Positions 35,760 through 46,155 of a DNA stretch of 64,000 nt are shown one piece after another. The notes below the pieces were generated by a model. That model was given only the letters and a program-made list of their open reading frames with translations, was not told the DNA's origin and searched no databases. Position 1 is the first letter of the stretch, and every line of letters begins with the position of its first letter. The stretch comes from Tipula vernalis (Eukaryota; Arthropoda; Insecta; Diptera; Tipulidae): the NCBI GenBank assembly GCA_958295665.1, contig OY282560.1, positions 257,405,368 through 257,469,367 of the forward strand, written 5' to 3'. A program made the position numbers and the translations under genes.

Positions 35760-36722
35760 AATACACACATAATTAATTTTGTTATTAATCTTCTTCTTCT
35801 AAAAGAAGTAACAATAAAGTTCCTCTGGTCAAAAATTACAAAAATAAATTCAACAGTTAATTTACGCTAAGTAAAAAAAAATTCATTTTTGTGTTCAATT
35901 TCATTTATTACAATAAAAGATAGCCCAGTAATTAATAAGATATTTGAACAATTATATTCGATTTTCTTTAAAAATGATGCGAGAGGCGGATGAAGGTTAA
36001 AAATAACTTGTTAGGTAATTTTTTCCGATTAAGTACTTTATTTTTGATAAACTTTTATTATTATTTAAAAAAAAAAAAATTTTTAGTTATAATTTTAATT
36101 ATTTGGTTTCAGTTGATAATTTTTAATTTTCCCAAAACTATCTATAACAACTTTGTATAAACTGATTGAAAGAAAGACCAACCATCAATTTTTTTATATA
36201 TCCGTCCCTCCCCAATGCTTGGAATACGAGATTTGGTTTGGAAAAAAATTGTTTCTAGTCTACGTAATATATTCAATATCAAAGTCAATCAATCAATTTT
36301 ATTCAATATCAATCAATCAATTTTATTCAAGTAATAAAACATTAAACAAAAAAATAATTAAAATATTAAATATAAACATTAAACAAAAAAATAATTAAAA
36401 TATAATTAAAATATTTTTACGATTTAAAAATTGTCGCGTCGTATCGCAAACATAAAGAAAAATTATTTGTTTTTAATCCCAATTCCACGAACATTCCTGT
36501 TATTTTAGTAAATTCAAATTCTAATCAAATAATAAAAAAAATTTTTGCAAAATGCGAAATGTTTTAAAATAAAATACAAACAAGTTTATAATAAAATTAA
36601 CATTATTTTGAAAATCGATCCATTTATCAAATGAGCCACTATAGGAGGAATTTTTATTTCGAGTGTTTGCTGCATGGTGCGTAGTTGTCCTGGGACAAAA
36701 TCTCAAATGCCAATCGAGTCAT
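35760..36722. other. AT-rich; small tandem repeats at 36270-36415
   Basis: No gene. Within it are two tandem duplications of about 30 bp: one with TCAATCAATCAATTTTATTC, the next with CATTAAACAAAAAAATAATT. Confidence 0.6.
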
Positions 36723-37120
36723 TAATGTCGTAATGGTAGTGTTGATTGGTATTGTAGTTTATTTATTTATTTATTTATGTATATACAATAATTTTGGCAC
36801 ACTCTATTTTGATCTATAGCTCATTCACAATAGAGTGTGCGGTGATTCCAATCGTACTACGGTAAAGTTGTTTTGGTATTAAAAGCATGTTGGAAATGTG
36901 AAATGAAAAAAAATTAAAAATTTGTACGAAAAAATATAAAAATAAATACAACAACCTGACTCGAAAGTCAAAGCCAACTCACGGATGTTGGCATTAGTGT
37001 TAATGTTCATATTGGTATTAACTATTGATATTGGTTAGTTAAAATGGTTTTAGTTTAGAAAACACCTGAGAAACTCGACCAAGATGGCACTGGCTGAGGT
37101 GACACGATGGGCGGGTGGTA
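36723..37120 (-). repeat. LINE 3'-end-like repeat with TAAA tail
   Basis: Read on the minus strand: a region with TTTGACTTTCGAGTCA, then a small hairpin (ACACTCTATT...AATAGAGTGT), then ATAAATAAATAAATAAATAA. The same order recurs on the plus strand at 63.02-63.39 kb, where it interrupts a LINE. A conserved 3' hairpin followed by a tandem 4-bp tail is typical of LINE 3' ends or the SINEs that copy them. Confidence 0.6.
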
Positions 37121-37580
37121 GTTGGTTTAATTATTGTCAAACTATTAATGTTAATTTGTTTGTAGTCATAAAGATTAATCTATAATTTATTTCAGAGAAT
37201 TAAATTTATACTTAATTAATTTTAGAATAGTTATTATAAATGATTAATGCATATATTGTTTTGAAAATGTATTATGAGTTATAATATAGTTATTTTGTTG
37301 TCAAATAAAACGTCATCATAAATTTTGTCATCAATCATCATAAATCTAACATTTTGATAGAAATCAACCTAGAGGGGTGTTAAATTAAGATTAAATTTAA
37401 TAATTTTACTAAATACAAATAGTATTTCTTCTTTTCTGACAATTCAAAAATGAAACAATTGGTTTGTGATAGCTACAAATAGAGATACGAAAATTATACT
37501 CTGCAATCCACTCAGAAATCCGTTACTATGCCTCAATTTCTGGTTGCTTCACTTGGTAAATTATTCTACGTAAGTATAAT
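37121..37580. other. No feature seen
   Basis: AT-rich spacer before foldback copy 2. Confidence 0.4.
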
Positions 37581-38255
37581 CAAAAACTATAGTAGATTTC
37601 ATAGAGACGTCTCATGTCGAATAAATAAACATTCAAAATAGTTGGGTGTAGAAAATACCTATTTGGGTGTAGAAATTATATTTCGAACAATACAGTGAGC
37701 CCCTACGCAATATACTTAAAACCACAAAAACATAATTCTCTCTTTGACCAAATTTACTCTTCAACTAATACAAGATTACAAGATTGTTTTGAGCGAGGTC
37801 AAAAATATGTATTCAGAAAAATTTTCGTTTGTTAAACTAATTAGTATGCGCTGGTAGACACCGGTGAGCATGATTCAAGCAAGGTTAACTCGATGTTTCG
37901 AGTCACGTGTTCGTGACGTCACACAATTCTGCCACGTGTTTGTAGATAAATAGAGAAAAAGCGAATGAACCATTTTTGTGTTTGTTTTTATTTTTCCTTG
38001 TACAATTTTCCTTTTTATTTTTCGTTTTTTTACTTATTGTTGTAATTTAAAGGTCTCCTTTAATACTTGAATAGAGTGTCGTCATAGAACAGAAAATGAT
38101 CATTTCTTTACATATTTAGAGCTAAACTGGTATTAATTGAATCACGACCGGTGAATAAAGGGAATATATGTTTATTTGTTTTTTTCTTTATTAACAAATT
38201 AACGATGGGTTTTCATTGTGTTATGGGTTATTTATTGTGGCCAACCAGCAATATA

Positions 38256-39568
38256 CAGGGTGGCTGATGAATTTTGCTACATTAAGAAACTCAAATAATT
38301 TTTTTTTCAGTGTATGGAATTCATTTTTCTTTTATTCATGTTAAAGCTCATTCAATTTTATTAAATATAGCTTAATTAGTTTTAAAAATAATGGAATTTA
38401 AATACCCCCCCTGCTCGTTGATGCATGTGCGGCATCTTACCAAAAAGTTGTTCATTACTGCTTGGAGAGTTGAGACAGGAATAGCCGCAATTGTTTCTCG
38501 AATGGATTGCCTTAGTTCATTCAAATTTGTTGGTTTTGCTTTGTAGACTTCCTGTTTGCAATAACCCCACAAGAAAAAGTCAGGTGCAGTAAGGTCAGGT
38601 GACCTGGGTGGCCAACGGAATGTGGAGTTTCTGCTTATCAGTTTATTGGGAAATTTTCGTCGCAATTCTGTCATAACAGGTTGGGCTATGTGAGGAGCTG
38701 CACCATCTTGCTGAAACCACACAGAGTTGAAAGAAATTCTCCTTCGGCGTAATTCTGGATAGAAAAACTCTCTCAACATGCTCAAGTAACGGTCTCCAGT
38801 AACCGTAACGGTGTGACCGTTTTCTTCGAAGAAGTAGGGCCCGACAATGCAGCGTGATGAAACTGCACACCACACTGTGACACGAAGTGGATGCAATTCC
38901 GTCTCATGGAGTAACTGTGGGTTGGAAGCACTCCATATTCGACAATTTTGTTTGTTTATGTTGCCGTTTAAATCGAAATGGGCCTCGTCAGACATGAAAA
39001 GACAGTTCAACATGTTTCCATCCTCTTCCACCATTTGAAGCATCTTCTGGCAAAATTCCAAGCGAATCGGCAAGTCTGCAGCGTTCAGTTTGTTGGCCAA
39101 TTGAATTTTATATGGGAATAAGTCCAAATCTTTGTGCATAATTGACTGTAATGACTGTCTGCTTATACCCATTTGAGCAGATAAGCTTCTTGTCGAAACA
39201 CGTGGATTGTTTTGTATGGCAGCAGCTACAGCAGCGATTGTTTCCTCCGTTCGAACTGAAGGGTTTCGATGGTAAGGTCTTCTGTTGACTGTCCCATGCT
39301 CGGCAAAATTGTTTACAAGTCTCATTATGGTCCATCTGCTCGGAGGATTGCCGCCAAACGTGCGCCTGTACTCTCTTTGAACCGAAACTACGGACTCCAG
39401 AGCGTGATAGCGGCGGACAATCCAAATTCTTGTTTCAGTGTCCCAGTTATCCATTTTTGTTAAATGTAAAAGTCAATCTGCAAAATAAAAAAAAAATTAA
39501 CTAGATTCATTGAATAGAAAAAAAGTTATTCAATTTTTTTTTGGTAGCGGCTTTCATCAGCCACCCTG
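38256..39568 (-). mobile_element. DD41D (rosa-like) IS630-Tc1-mariner transposon, apparently complete
   Basis: A 1313-bp element with terminal inverted repeats starting CAGGGTGGCTGATGAA at both ends (25-26 bp at reduced identity further in), flanked by TA on each side (38254-38255 and 39569-39570). The same locus in foldback copy 1 (TA at 21002-21003) lacks it, so this is an insertion with a documented empty site. It carries one open transposase gene. Confidence 0.95.
38372..39454 (-). CDS. DD41D-type transposase, intact ORF
   Basis: A 360-residue cut-and-paste transposase without internal stops. Residues 1-110 form two helix-turn-helix domains that would bind the terminal repeats (SVVSVQREYRRTFGGNPPSR, then VSTRSLSAQMGISRQSLQSI). 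The DDE domain has D156 (MSDEAHF), D250 (FQQDGAAPH) and D292 (SPDLTAPDFFLWGY). By my count 41 residues separate the second and third acids, which is DD41D, the spacing of the rosa group, rather than DD34D (mariner) or DD34E (Tc1). The start codon leaves 114 bp to the outer end of the 5' terminal repeat. Length and catalytic residues suggest it may still be active or only recently silenced. Confidence 0.9.
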   Translation of the reverse strand: MDNWDTETRIWIVRRYHALESVVSVQREYRRTFGGNPPSRWTIMRLVNNFAEHGTVNRRPYHRNPSVRTEETIAAVAAAIQNNPRVSTRSLSAQMGISRQSLQSIMHKDLDLFPYKIQLANKLNAADLPIRLEFCQKMLQMVEEDGNMLNCLFMSDEAHFDLNGNINKQNCRIWSASNPQLLHETELHPLRVTVWCAVSSRCIVGPYFFEENGHTVTVTGDRYLSMLREFFYPELRRRRISFNSVWFQQDGAAPHIAQPVMTELRRKFPNKLISRNSTFRWPPRSPDLTAPDFFLWGYCKQEVYKAKPTNLNELRQSIRETIAAIPVSTLQAVMNNFLVRCRTCINEQGGYLNSIIFKTN

Positions 39569-39599
39569 TACATTTGAATACGATACCGACTAAATGTGG

Positions 39600-40020
39600 G
39601 ATTCTAAAATGATTTTTAGATAAGATTTTGGAATATGGCCAAGTAGTATGGAATTTGTCTATTTCTCAACAGATTATGATGAAATTCGACTTGTACGATG
39701 GAAATGGGACCTTCAAATGTGTTTAGATGAAGTTCTGGAATATGGCCAAGTAGGATGGAACTTGGGTATTTCTTGAACGATTTTGATGAAATTCTACTTG
39801 TATGATGGAAATGGGACCTTCAAATGATTTTTAGATGAAGTTCTGGAATATGGCCAAGTAGAATGGAACTTGGATATTTCTTGAACGATTTTGATGAAAT
39901 TCGACAAGTGCGATAGAAATGGGATTCTAAAATGATATTTAGAAAAAGTTCTGGAATATGGTCAATTAGGAAGGAACTCGGTTATTTCTCAATCGATTTT
40001 GATGAAATTTTACTTGTGTG
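39600..40020. repeat. 108-bp tandem repeats, left arm of copy 2
   Basis: About four monomers of the repeat described in copy 1, directly after the DD41D insertion. The shorter array compared with copy 1 shows gain or loss of monomers. Confidence 0.85.
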
Positions 40021-40242
40021 TTTACAGAGGAATACCATTTTGTGAACAACTAAAATTGTTGGTTTAGAAATTCGATATGAAGTTTTGCAAGTATGTCAAA
40101 GGTGTTAAAGATTTCTTCTATTAGATTGATTATTTACTAGAAGATATTTTTCCGCAAATAAAAGTAAATTATTTAAAAAACACTTTTGATTGAAATATAA
40201 TGTGACTAAAGAAATAAAATAAACTTTGTTTAACTCTTAGCC

Positions 40243-40330
40243 CTATTATGGTTCTCACCTCACCGAAAAATTTCACACAAATCTAGTCACATTCGCATAG
40301 TATTTCTCGGTGAGGTGAGAACCATAATAG
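40243..40330. mobile_element. Small hairpin MITE inside foldback copy 2
   Basis: Same hairpin as 21963-22050 (CTATTATGGTTCTCACCTCA and its complement). Confidence 0.65.
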
Positions 40331-40405
40331 GAGCAATAGTTATTATTAAACATTTTGTTATTAATTATTAATAACATTTCATGTTATTTATGATGCTAGA
40401 TGATG

Positions 40406-40752
40406 CAGGCCGAGTCTATACCCCATGATTGTCCTTATTCCGGAAGGACTTTGAATTTGGTATTATCAAAAGCCCGTGGAATATCAATGAATGAACATAA
40501 TAGTACCTCTTTGTTCCGGAGTGTGTCATCAATTTATGATGTCAGGTCGCGTGAAGGCGTTGAATCTAATCTACTGAACCGGTATTTTATGTAAGGCTTG
40601 GTTTTCAGAATAAATAATGTGCGGCTAATGGATCTGTAAGGCCTAACATCCTCAGGGGATCTTTCCACTATTTCTGGAATAAAAATCACACGCACATCCC
40701 TCCTGGTATAGGTAAATCTAATTTTAAAGCAAAGTTCCCAAGTTTTCATGGA
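40406..40752 (-). pseudogene. Captured LINE RT fragment, copy 2
   Basis: Nearly identical to the RT fragment of copy 1 (22145-22489): DVRVIFIPEI, SPEDVRPYRSISRTLFILKT. See that entry for the family reading. Confidence 0.75.
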
Positions 40753-42119
40753 TTTCCCTATTTAGAGAAAACGTCAAAAAATATTACTATTGCTTCTTGA
40801 TCGACTGATCATTTTAAATTGTAGTCTAATTAACGAAACTGTAGTTAATATCCCTGTAAAGTGTAAAATGAACATAATTCTAAAATAAATTTACGAATCA
40901 AACAAGGGGTCTATTCGATCAAAAACTTTTCATTTTGCATATATCACTTATTATGATAATTAATATAATTATCACTTATATTTAATATTACTTTTACCTA
41001 ATAATACATATATTTCATTAATTAATTTGCTTAAGTATTAGCGGTTTTTATATAAAATACTTATTTAATTACAATTTCAATTGTACAATAACCGTGCTGC
41101 TTATGTGCTTTTATTTATCAGGTGTTAGATATGTTCCATGATTTTTGCTAAAGATAATTATCATCACGTCGTTCTTGACGTCAAAATTGATTCGATTTGA
41201 ATTATTATTCAAACAGTATGAGATCGACGAATTTTTGATATGTTGGCTTTAAAAAATTAGGTGGAAAATTAAAGCATTGACTCCAACACAATCGCTTTTA
41301 GTAAGCTTTCAACGGCTTGGAAATGGGTGTCATTGGGCGCTTTCAGGTCCCGCAACATGTTGGCTTTCAAAATTTACTGATGGGCAAAATGACATTCGAT
41401 ACATAACATTGCCATGAAATTTTCGATAAATCGGGCCATTCAGAAAACAACAGGGTTATTTTAGTCAACATGTTGCCAACAGTTGGTAGAGCTGAAAGCG
41501 CCCAATACTATCTCATGTTATTCATGATGCTTGTGTAGTGTTACAAAAACAATTTCGAAAAGCTGTGTTATGGCCGAAAAACAGGACTGCATGAATAGGT
41601 GTAGTACAGAATTGTCAATTTCGTCATATTTAGAACCCTTTCTGCTTTATTACTAGCGTTTTCTCGCTTTGCCTATACTAATTTTAGATTGTATATTAAA
41701 AGAATTCTAAAAATAAGAAAAACCGGCTCTTGCGCAATTCAAATAGAGATTCTTTTCAGCCAATCTCCATTATGCTTCTCAATGCTTATTGTATAGAAAG
41801 TGTTTCTAACCAGCTTTGCTAATTTAGCGACGGTGCGACAGGTAATATTTATTCTAATGCCCCCTCATTTTACTTTTTATTGGCTCAATTGTTAGTAAAA
41901 TCCCCCAAATAAAGTTTATTTTATTTCTTTAGAGTCACATTATATTTCAATCAAAAGTGTTTTTTAAATAATTGCGGAAAAACATATTCTAGTAAATAAT
42001 CAATCTAATAGAAAATATCTTTAACACCTTTGACATACTTGCAAAACTTCATATCGAATTTCTAAACCAACAAGTTTAATTGTTCACAAAATGGTATTCC
42101 TCTGTAAACACACAAGTAA
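40753..42119. other. Foldback interior and inner right arm
   Basis: Non-coding. 41400-41910 is unique to this copy. 41920-42119 is the inverted partner of the left arm's inner part. Confidence 0.6.
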
Positions 42120-43060
42120 AAATTTATCATAATCGATTGAGAAATATCCGAGTTCCTTCCTAATTGACCATATTCCAGAACTTTTTCTAAATATCATTTT
42201 AGAATCCCATTTTTATCGCACTTGTCGAATTTCATCAAAATCGTTCAAGAAATAGCCAAGTTCCATCCTACTTGGCCATATTCCAGAACTTCATCAAAAA
42301 AATCATTTGAAGATCCCATTTCCATCATACAAGTAGAATTTCATCGTACTCGGTTAAGAAATACCCAAGTTCCATCCTACTTAGCCGTACTCCAGAACTT
42401 CTAAAAATTATTTGAAGATCTCATTTCCATCGTACAATTCGAATTTCATCATAATCAGTTGAGAAATAACCGAGTTCCTTCCTAACTGTGCATATTCCAG
42501 AACTTCATCTAAATATCATTTTAGAATCCCATTTCTATCGCACGTGTCAAGTTTCATCAAAATCGGTTAAGAAATAGACAAGTTACATCATATTTGGCTA
42601 TATTCCAGAACTTCATCTAAAAATCATTTGAAGATCCCATTTCCATTGTACAAGTCGAATTTCATCATAATCGGTTAAAAAAAAGCCAAGTTCCATCCTA
42701 CTTGCCATATTCCAGAACTTCTTCCAAAAATCATCAAAATCAAATTTCATCATAATTAGTTGAGAAATAGGCAAGTTCCATTATACTTGGCCATGTTTCA
42801 GAACTTCACCCAAAAATCATTTTAGAATCCTATTTCTAATGCACCTGTCAAATTTCATCATAATCGGTTGAGAAATTGGCAAGTGCCATCATTCTTGGTC
42901 ATATGTCAGAACTTCTTCCAAAAATCGTTTTAAAATCCCATTTCAAACGTACATAAAAAATTTCATTATAATCGCTTGAGAAATAGACAAGTTCCATTAT
43001 ACTTGGCCATATTCCAGAACTTCATGTAAAATTCAATTTAGAATGCCACATTTACTAAGT
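42120..43060. repeat. 108-bp tandem repeats, right arm of copy 2
   Basis: About eight or nine monomers with CCAGAACTTC at roughly 108-bp steps. Small deletions have occurred in some monomers (e.g. near 42400 and 42735). Confidence 0.85.
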
Positions 43061-43068
43061 ATCATAAT

Positions 43069-43478
43069 CAAGGCTGGGCAGTAACGAATTACATGTATTT
43101 GAATTACGTAATTACAATACAAATTACAATTTGTAATTTGTATTTTAATTACTCATTCTCCAAGTAACAGTATCTTGTATTTTAATTACATAAATTCTAA
43201 GTAATTGTAATTTGTATTTTAATTACCCCAGTTTTTGAAATTTCTTATTTACATTTTTCAAGGCTTATTAAAATTTGGTTCCAGAGTCATCAGTATAAAA
43301 CCTAATCTTAATAATCTTTTTATAATGATACGTTTTTTCACTAAATGAATTTTGTCAAATCAAATTTATCAATTTACAAATGTAGAGTAATTTTAATTTG
43401 TATTTTAATTACTGAGCTTGCTGTAACTCGGAAAAGTATTTTAATTACTCAGTGTAATGTAATTTGCCCAGCCTTGAT
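43069..43478. mobile_element. hAT-type MITE with 8-bp target duplication and empty site
   Basis: A 410-bp element with ends CAAGGCTGGGCA...TGCCCAGCCTTG-like (right end TTTGCCCAGCCTTG). The exact 8-bp direct repeat ATCATAAT lies at 43061-43068 and 43479-43486. The allelic position in foldback copy 1 (24003-24010) has a single ATCATAAT and no insert. The 8-bp duplication and GGCTGGGC-like ends are typical of hAT elements. The interior is filled with TAATTAC/GTAATTA words from both directions and encodes nothing. Confidence 0.9.
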
Positions 43479-43691
43479 CATAATCAAATGTATATTCCCA
43501 GCTTGGCACAACAAATAGTTCATAACGCAATGTACACCCATGTTAGTAACATAAATTCGCTTTATTTTCATATACAAAATATGAACTCCAGCCGAAATAT
43601 GTAATTAATTTGAATTTTAAATAATTAAATTAAATAAAATAAAACAGTTTAGAATACTTTCTTTCTGTGGTATTATTTATTAAAACTTATT

Positions 43692-43736
43692 TAAAGTAAG
43701 TACATGTTTCGGGTATTCTCCCTTCGTCAACTTTTT
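43692..43736 (-). ncRNA. Hammerhead-ribozyme-like motif (inverted unit)
   Basis: Reverse-complement copy of the motif described at 44830-44873, with the same core (TTGACGA, GGG/CCC, GAAAC, GTA). Confidence 0.55.
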
Positions 43737-43947
43737 AAAATATTCTAATTAAAAACTTTAAATTTCGCGCAATATATAATGGTATATGTCATTGTGTGGG
43801 ATTTGGTCATTTAGCAACATTGGGTTGTTTTTGTGTTTTTGCGTATATTATCCCGATGTTGCATTTCTGTTTTTACTATTGCATTCTCAATTTCCAAAAG
43901 TTGTCTTTTTTCTTCGTTTTTGCTTGGTATGGGTGTGATATTATATT

Positions 43948-44217
43948 TTAGCCCTTTATTTTATTGATTTTCGTATATAGTTGTTGTATAGCGCGTTTTA
44001 GCCATAATCTTTCGGCTGTTTTCTTTACATGTTGTGCAATTGGTGTTTTGCTTCTGATTTTCACATTTATATATGCCGGTGTTAACTTGAATCTGTAGCA
44101 GGTTCTATTGAAATCCAAATTCATGCGATTTCTTTTTATTTTGTGATTTAAATTATAATATTTTAGCACTATTTTGGTTGATTCACCATATATATTTATT
44201 TTTTGGAATATGTCCAT
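43948..44217 (-). CDS. 89-residue ORF, inverted unit
   Basis: Identical in protein to the three plus-strand ORFs that follow (MDIFQKINIYGESTKIVLKY...). See 44348-44617 for the description. Confidence 0.5.
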   Translation of the reverse strand: MDIFQKINIYGESTKIVLKYYNLNHKIKRNRMNLDFNRTCYRFKLTPAYINVKIRSKTPIAQHVKKTAERLWLKRAIQQLYTKINKIKG

Positions 44218-44226
44218 TTTTATAAA

Positions 44227-44867
44227 ACTTTAAATAAGTTTTAATAAATAATACCACAGAAAGAAAGTATTCTAAATTGTTTTATTTTATTTAATTTAAT
44301 TATTTAAAATTCAAATTAATTAAACATTGTGGTATAAGTGCACAAAAATGGACATATTCCAAAAAATAAATATATATGGTGAATCAACCAAAATAGTGCT
44401 AAAATATTATAATTTAAATCACAAAATAAAAAGAAATCGCATGAATTTGGATTTCAATAGAACCTGCTACAGATTCAAGTTAACACCGGCATATATAAAT
44501 GTGAAAATCAGAAGCAAAACACCAATTGCACAACATGTAAAGAAAACAGCGGAAAGATTATGGCTAAAACGCGCTATACAACAACTATATACGAAAATCA
44601 ATAAAATAAAGGGCTAAAATATAATATCACACCCATACCAAGCAAAAACGAAGAAAAAAGACAACTTTTGGAAATTGAGAATGCAATAGTAAAAACAGAA
44701 ATGCAACATCGGGATAATATACGCAAAAACACAAAAACAACCCAATGTTGCTAAATGACCAAATCCCACACAATGACATATACCATTATATATTGCGCGA
44801 AATTTAAAGTTTTTAATTAGAATATTTTAAAAAGTTGACGAAGGGAGAATACCCGAAACATGTACTT
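44227..44867 (+). repeat. 641-bp tandem unit 1
   Basis: First direct unit. Its left edge (ACTTTAAATAAG) lies about four bases after the position equivalent to the predicted ribozyme cleavage site in the other units, so the array seems to begin close to a cleaved RNA end. Confidence 0.85.
44348..44617 (+). CDS. 89-residue ORF, possible start of a Penelope-like protein
   Basis: A basic 89-residue ORF rich in Lys, Arg, Asn and Ile, with FNRTCYRFKLTPAYINVKI and WLKRAIQQLYTKINKIKG. It ends in TAA. In the +1 phase directly after, the frame continues as GLKYNITPIPSKNEEKRQLL and then an acidic/basic helical stretch, stopping at about 44752. This looks like the N-terminal quarter of a longer protein cut by a one-base shift. 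I read it as the N terminus of a Penelope-like polyprotein, without its RT or endonuclease. It is identical in all units, so translation may or may not matter; identity is explained by recent array growth. Confidence 0.5.
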   Translation: MDIFQKINIYGESTKIVLKYYNLNHKIKRNRMNLDFNRTCYRFKLTPAYINVKIRSKTPIAQHVKKTAERLWLKRAIQQLYTKINKIKG

Positions 44868-44873
44868 ACTTTA
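44830..44873 (+). ncRNA. Hammerhead-ribozyme-like motif, unit 1
   Basis: AAG-TTGACGA-A-GGG(AGAATA)CCC-GAAA-CAT-GTA|CTT. This fits a minimal type I hammerhead: U-GANGA box (first base U where C is usual), three-pair stem II GGG/CCC, GAAA box, very short stem III and NUH cleavage triplet GTA, with stem I formed by AAG and CTT either side. A tiny stem III and an extra A before stem II are common in Penelope-like hammerheads. The predicted cut is after 44863. The C-to-U change at the first core base may weaken activity. Confidence 0.6.
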
Positions 44874-45508
44874 AATAAGTTTTAATAAATAATACCACAG
44901 AAAGAAAGTATTCTAAATTGTTTTATTTTATTTAATTTAATTATTTAAAATTCAAATTAATTAAACATTGTGGTATAAGTGCACAAAAATGGACATATTC
45001 CAAAAAATAAATATATATGGTGAATCAACCAAAATAGTGCTAAAATATTATAATTTAAATCACAAAATAAAAAGAAATCGCATGAATTTGGATTTCAATA
45101 GAACCTGCTACAGATTCAAGTTAACACCGGCATATATAAATGTGAAAATCAGAAGCAAAACACCAATTGCACAACATGTAAAGAAAACAGCGGAAAGATT
45201 ATGGCTAAAACGCGCTATACAACAACTATATACGAAAATCAATAAAATAAAGGGCTAAAATATAATATCACACCCATACCAAGCAAAAACGAAGAAAAAA
45301 GACAACTTTTGGAAATTGAGAATGCAATAGTAAAAACAGAAATGCAACATCGGGATAATATACGCAAAAACACAAAAACAACCCAATGTTGCTAAATGAC
45401 CAAATCCCACACAATGACATATACCATTATATATTGCGCGAAATTTAAAGTTTTTAATTAGAATATTTTAAAAAGTTGACGAAGGGAGAATACCCGAAAC
45501 ATGTACTT
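44868..45508 (+). repeat. 641-bp tandem unit 2
   Basis: Sequence-identical to unit 1 as far as I can read, exactly 641 bp later. Confidence 0.9.
44989..45258 (+). CDS. 89-residue ORF, unit 2
   Basis: Same protein as at 44348-44617. Confidence 0.5.
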   Translation: MDIFQKINIYGESTKIVLKYYNLNHKIKRNRMNLDFNRTCYRFKLTPAYINVKIRSKTPIAQHVKKTAERLWLKRAIQQLYTKINKIKG

Positions 45509-45514
45509 ACTTTA
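45471..45514 (+). ncRNA. Hammerhead-ribozyme-like motif, unit 2
   Basis: Same motif as at 44830-44873, displaced by 641 bp. Confidence 0.6.
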
Positions 45515-46149
45515 AATAAGTTTTAATAAATAATACCACAGAAAGAAAGTATTCTAAATTGTTTTATTTTATTTAATTTAATTATTTAAAATTCAAATTA
45601 ATTAAACATTGTGGTATAAGTGCACAAAAATGGACATATTCCAAAAAATAAATATATATGGTGAATCAACCAAAATAGTGCTAAAATATTATAATTTAAA
45701 TCACAAAATAAAAAGAAATCGCATGAATTTGGATTTCAATAGAACCTGCTACAGATTCAAGTTAACACCGGCATATATAAATGTGAAAATCAGAAGCAAA
45801 ACACCAATTGCACAACATGTAAAGAAAACAGCGGAAAGATTATGGCTAAAACGCGCTATACAACAACTATATACGAAAATCAATAAAATAAAGGGCTAAA
45901 ATATAATATCACACCCATACCAAGCAAAAACGAAGAAAAAAGACAACTTTTGGAAATTGAGAATGCAATAGTAAAAACAGAAATGCAACATCGGGATAAT
46001 ATACGCAAAAACACAAAAACAACCCAATGTTGCTAAATGACCAAATCCCACACAATGACATATACCATTATATATTGCGCGAAATTTAAAGTTTTTAATT
46101 AGAATATTTTAAAAAGTTGACGAAGGGAGAATACCCGAAACATGTACTT
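45509..46149 (+). repeat. 641-bp tandem unit 3
   Basis: As units 1 and 2. A fourth, truncated unit follows to about 46294, stopping a few codons after its ATG, and then AAAA before the target duplication. Confidence 0.9.
45630..45899 (+). CDS. 89-residue ORF, unit 3
   Basis: Same protein as at 44348-44617. Confidence 0.5.
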   Translation: MDIFQKINIYGESTKIVLKYYNLNHKIKRNRMNLDFNRTCYRFKLTPAYINVKIRSKTPIAQHVKKTAERLWLKRAIQQLYTKINKIKG

Positions 46150-46155
46150 ACTTTA
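46112..46155 (+). ncRNA. Hammerhead-ribozyme-like motif, unit 3
   Basis: Same motif as in the other units. Confidence 0.6.

Noticed and set aside
42120..43060. The 108-bp repeats as a simple centromeric satellite
   Set aside because: They occur as inverted blocks inside a bounded unit present twice, so they are arms of a foldback-type element here.
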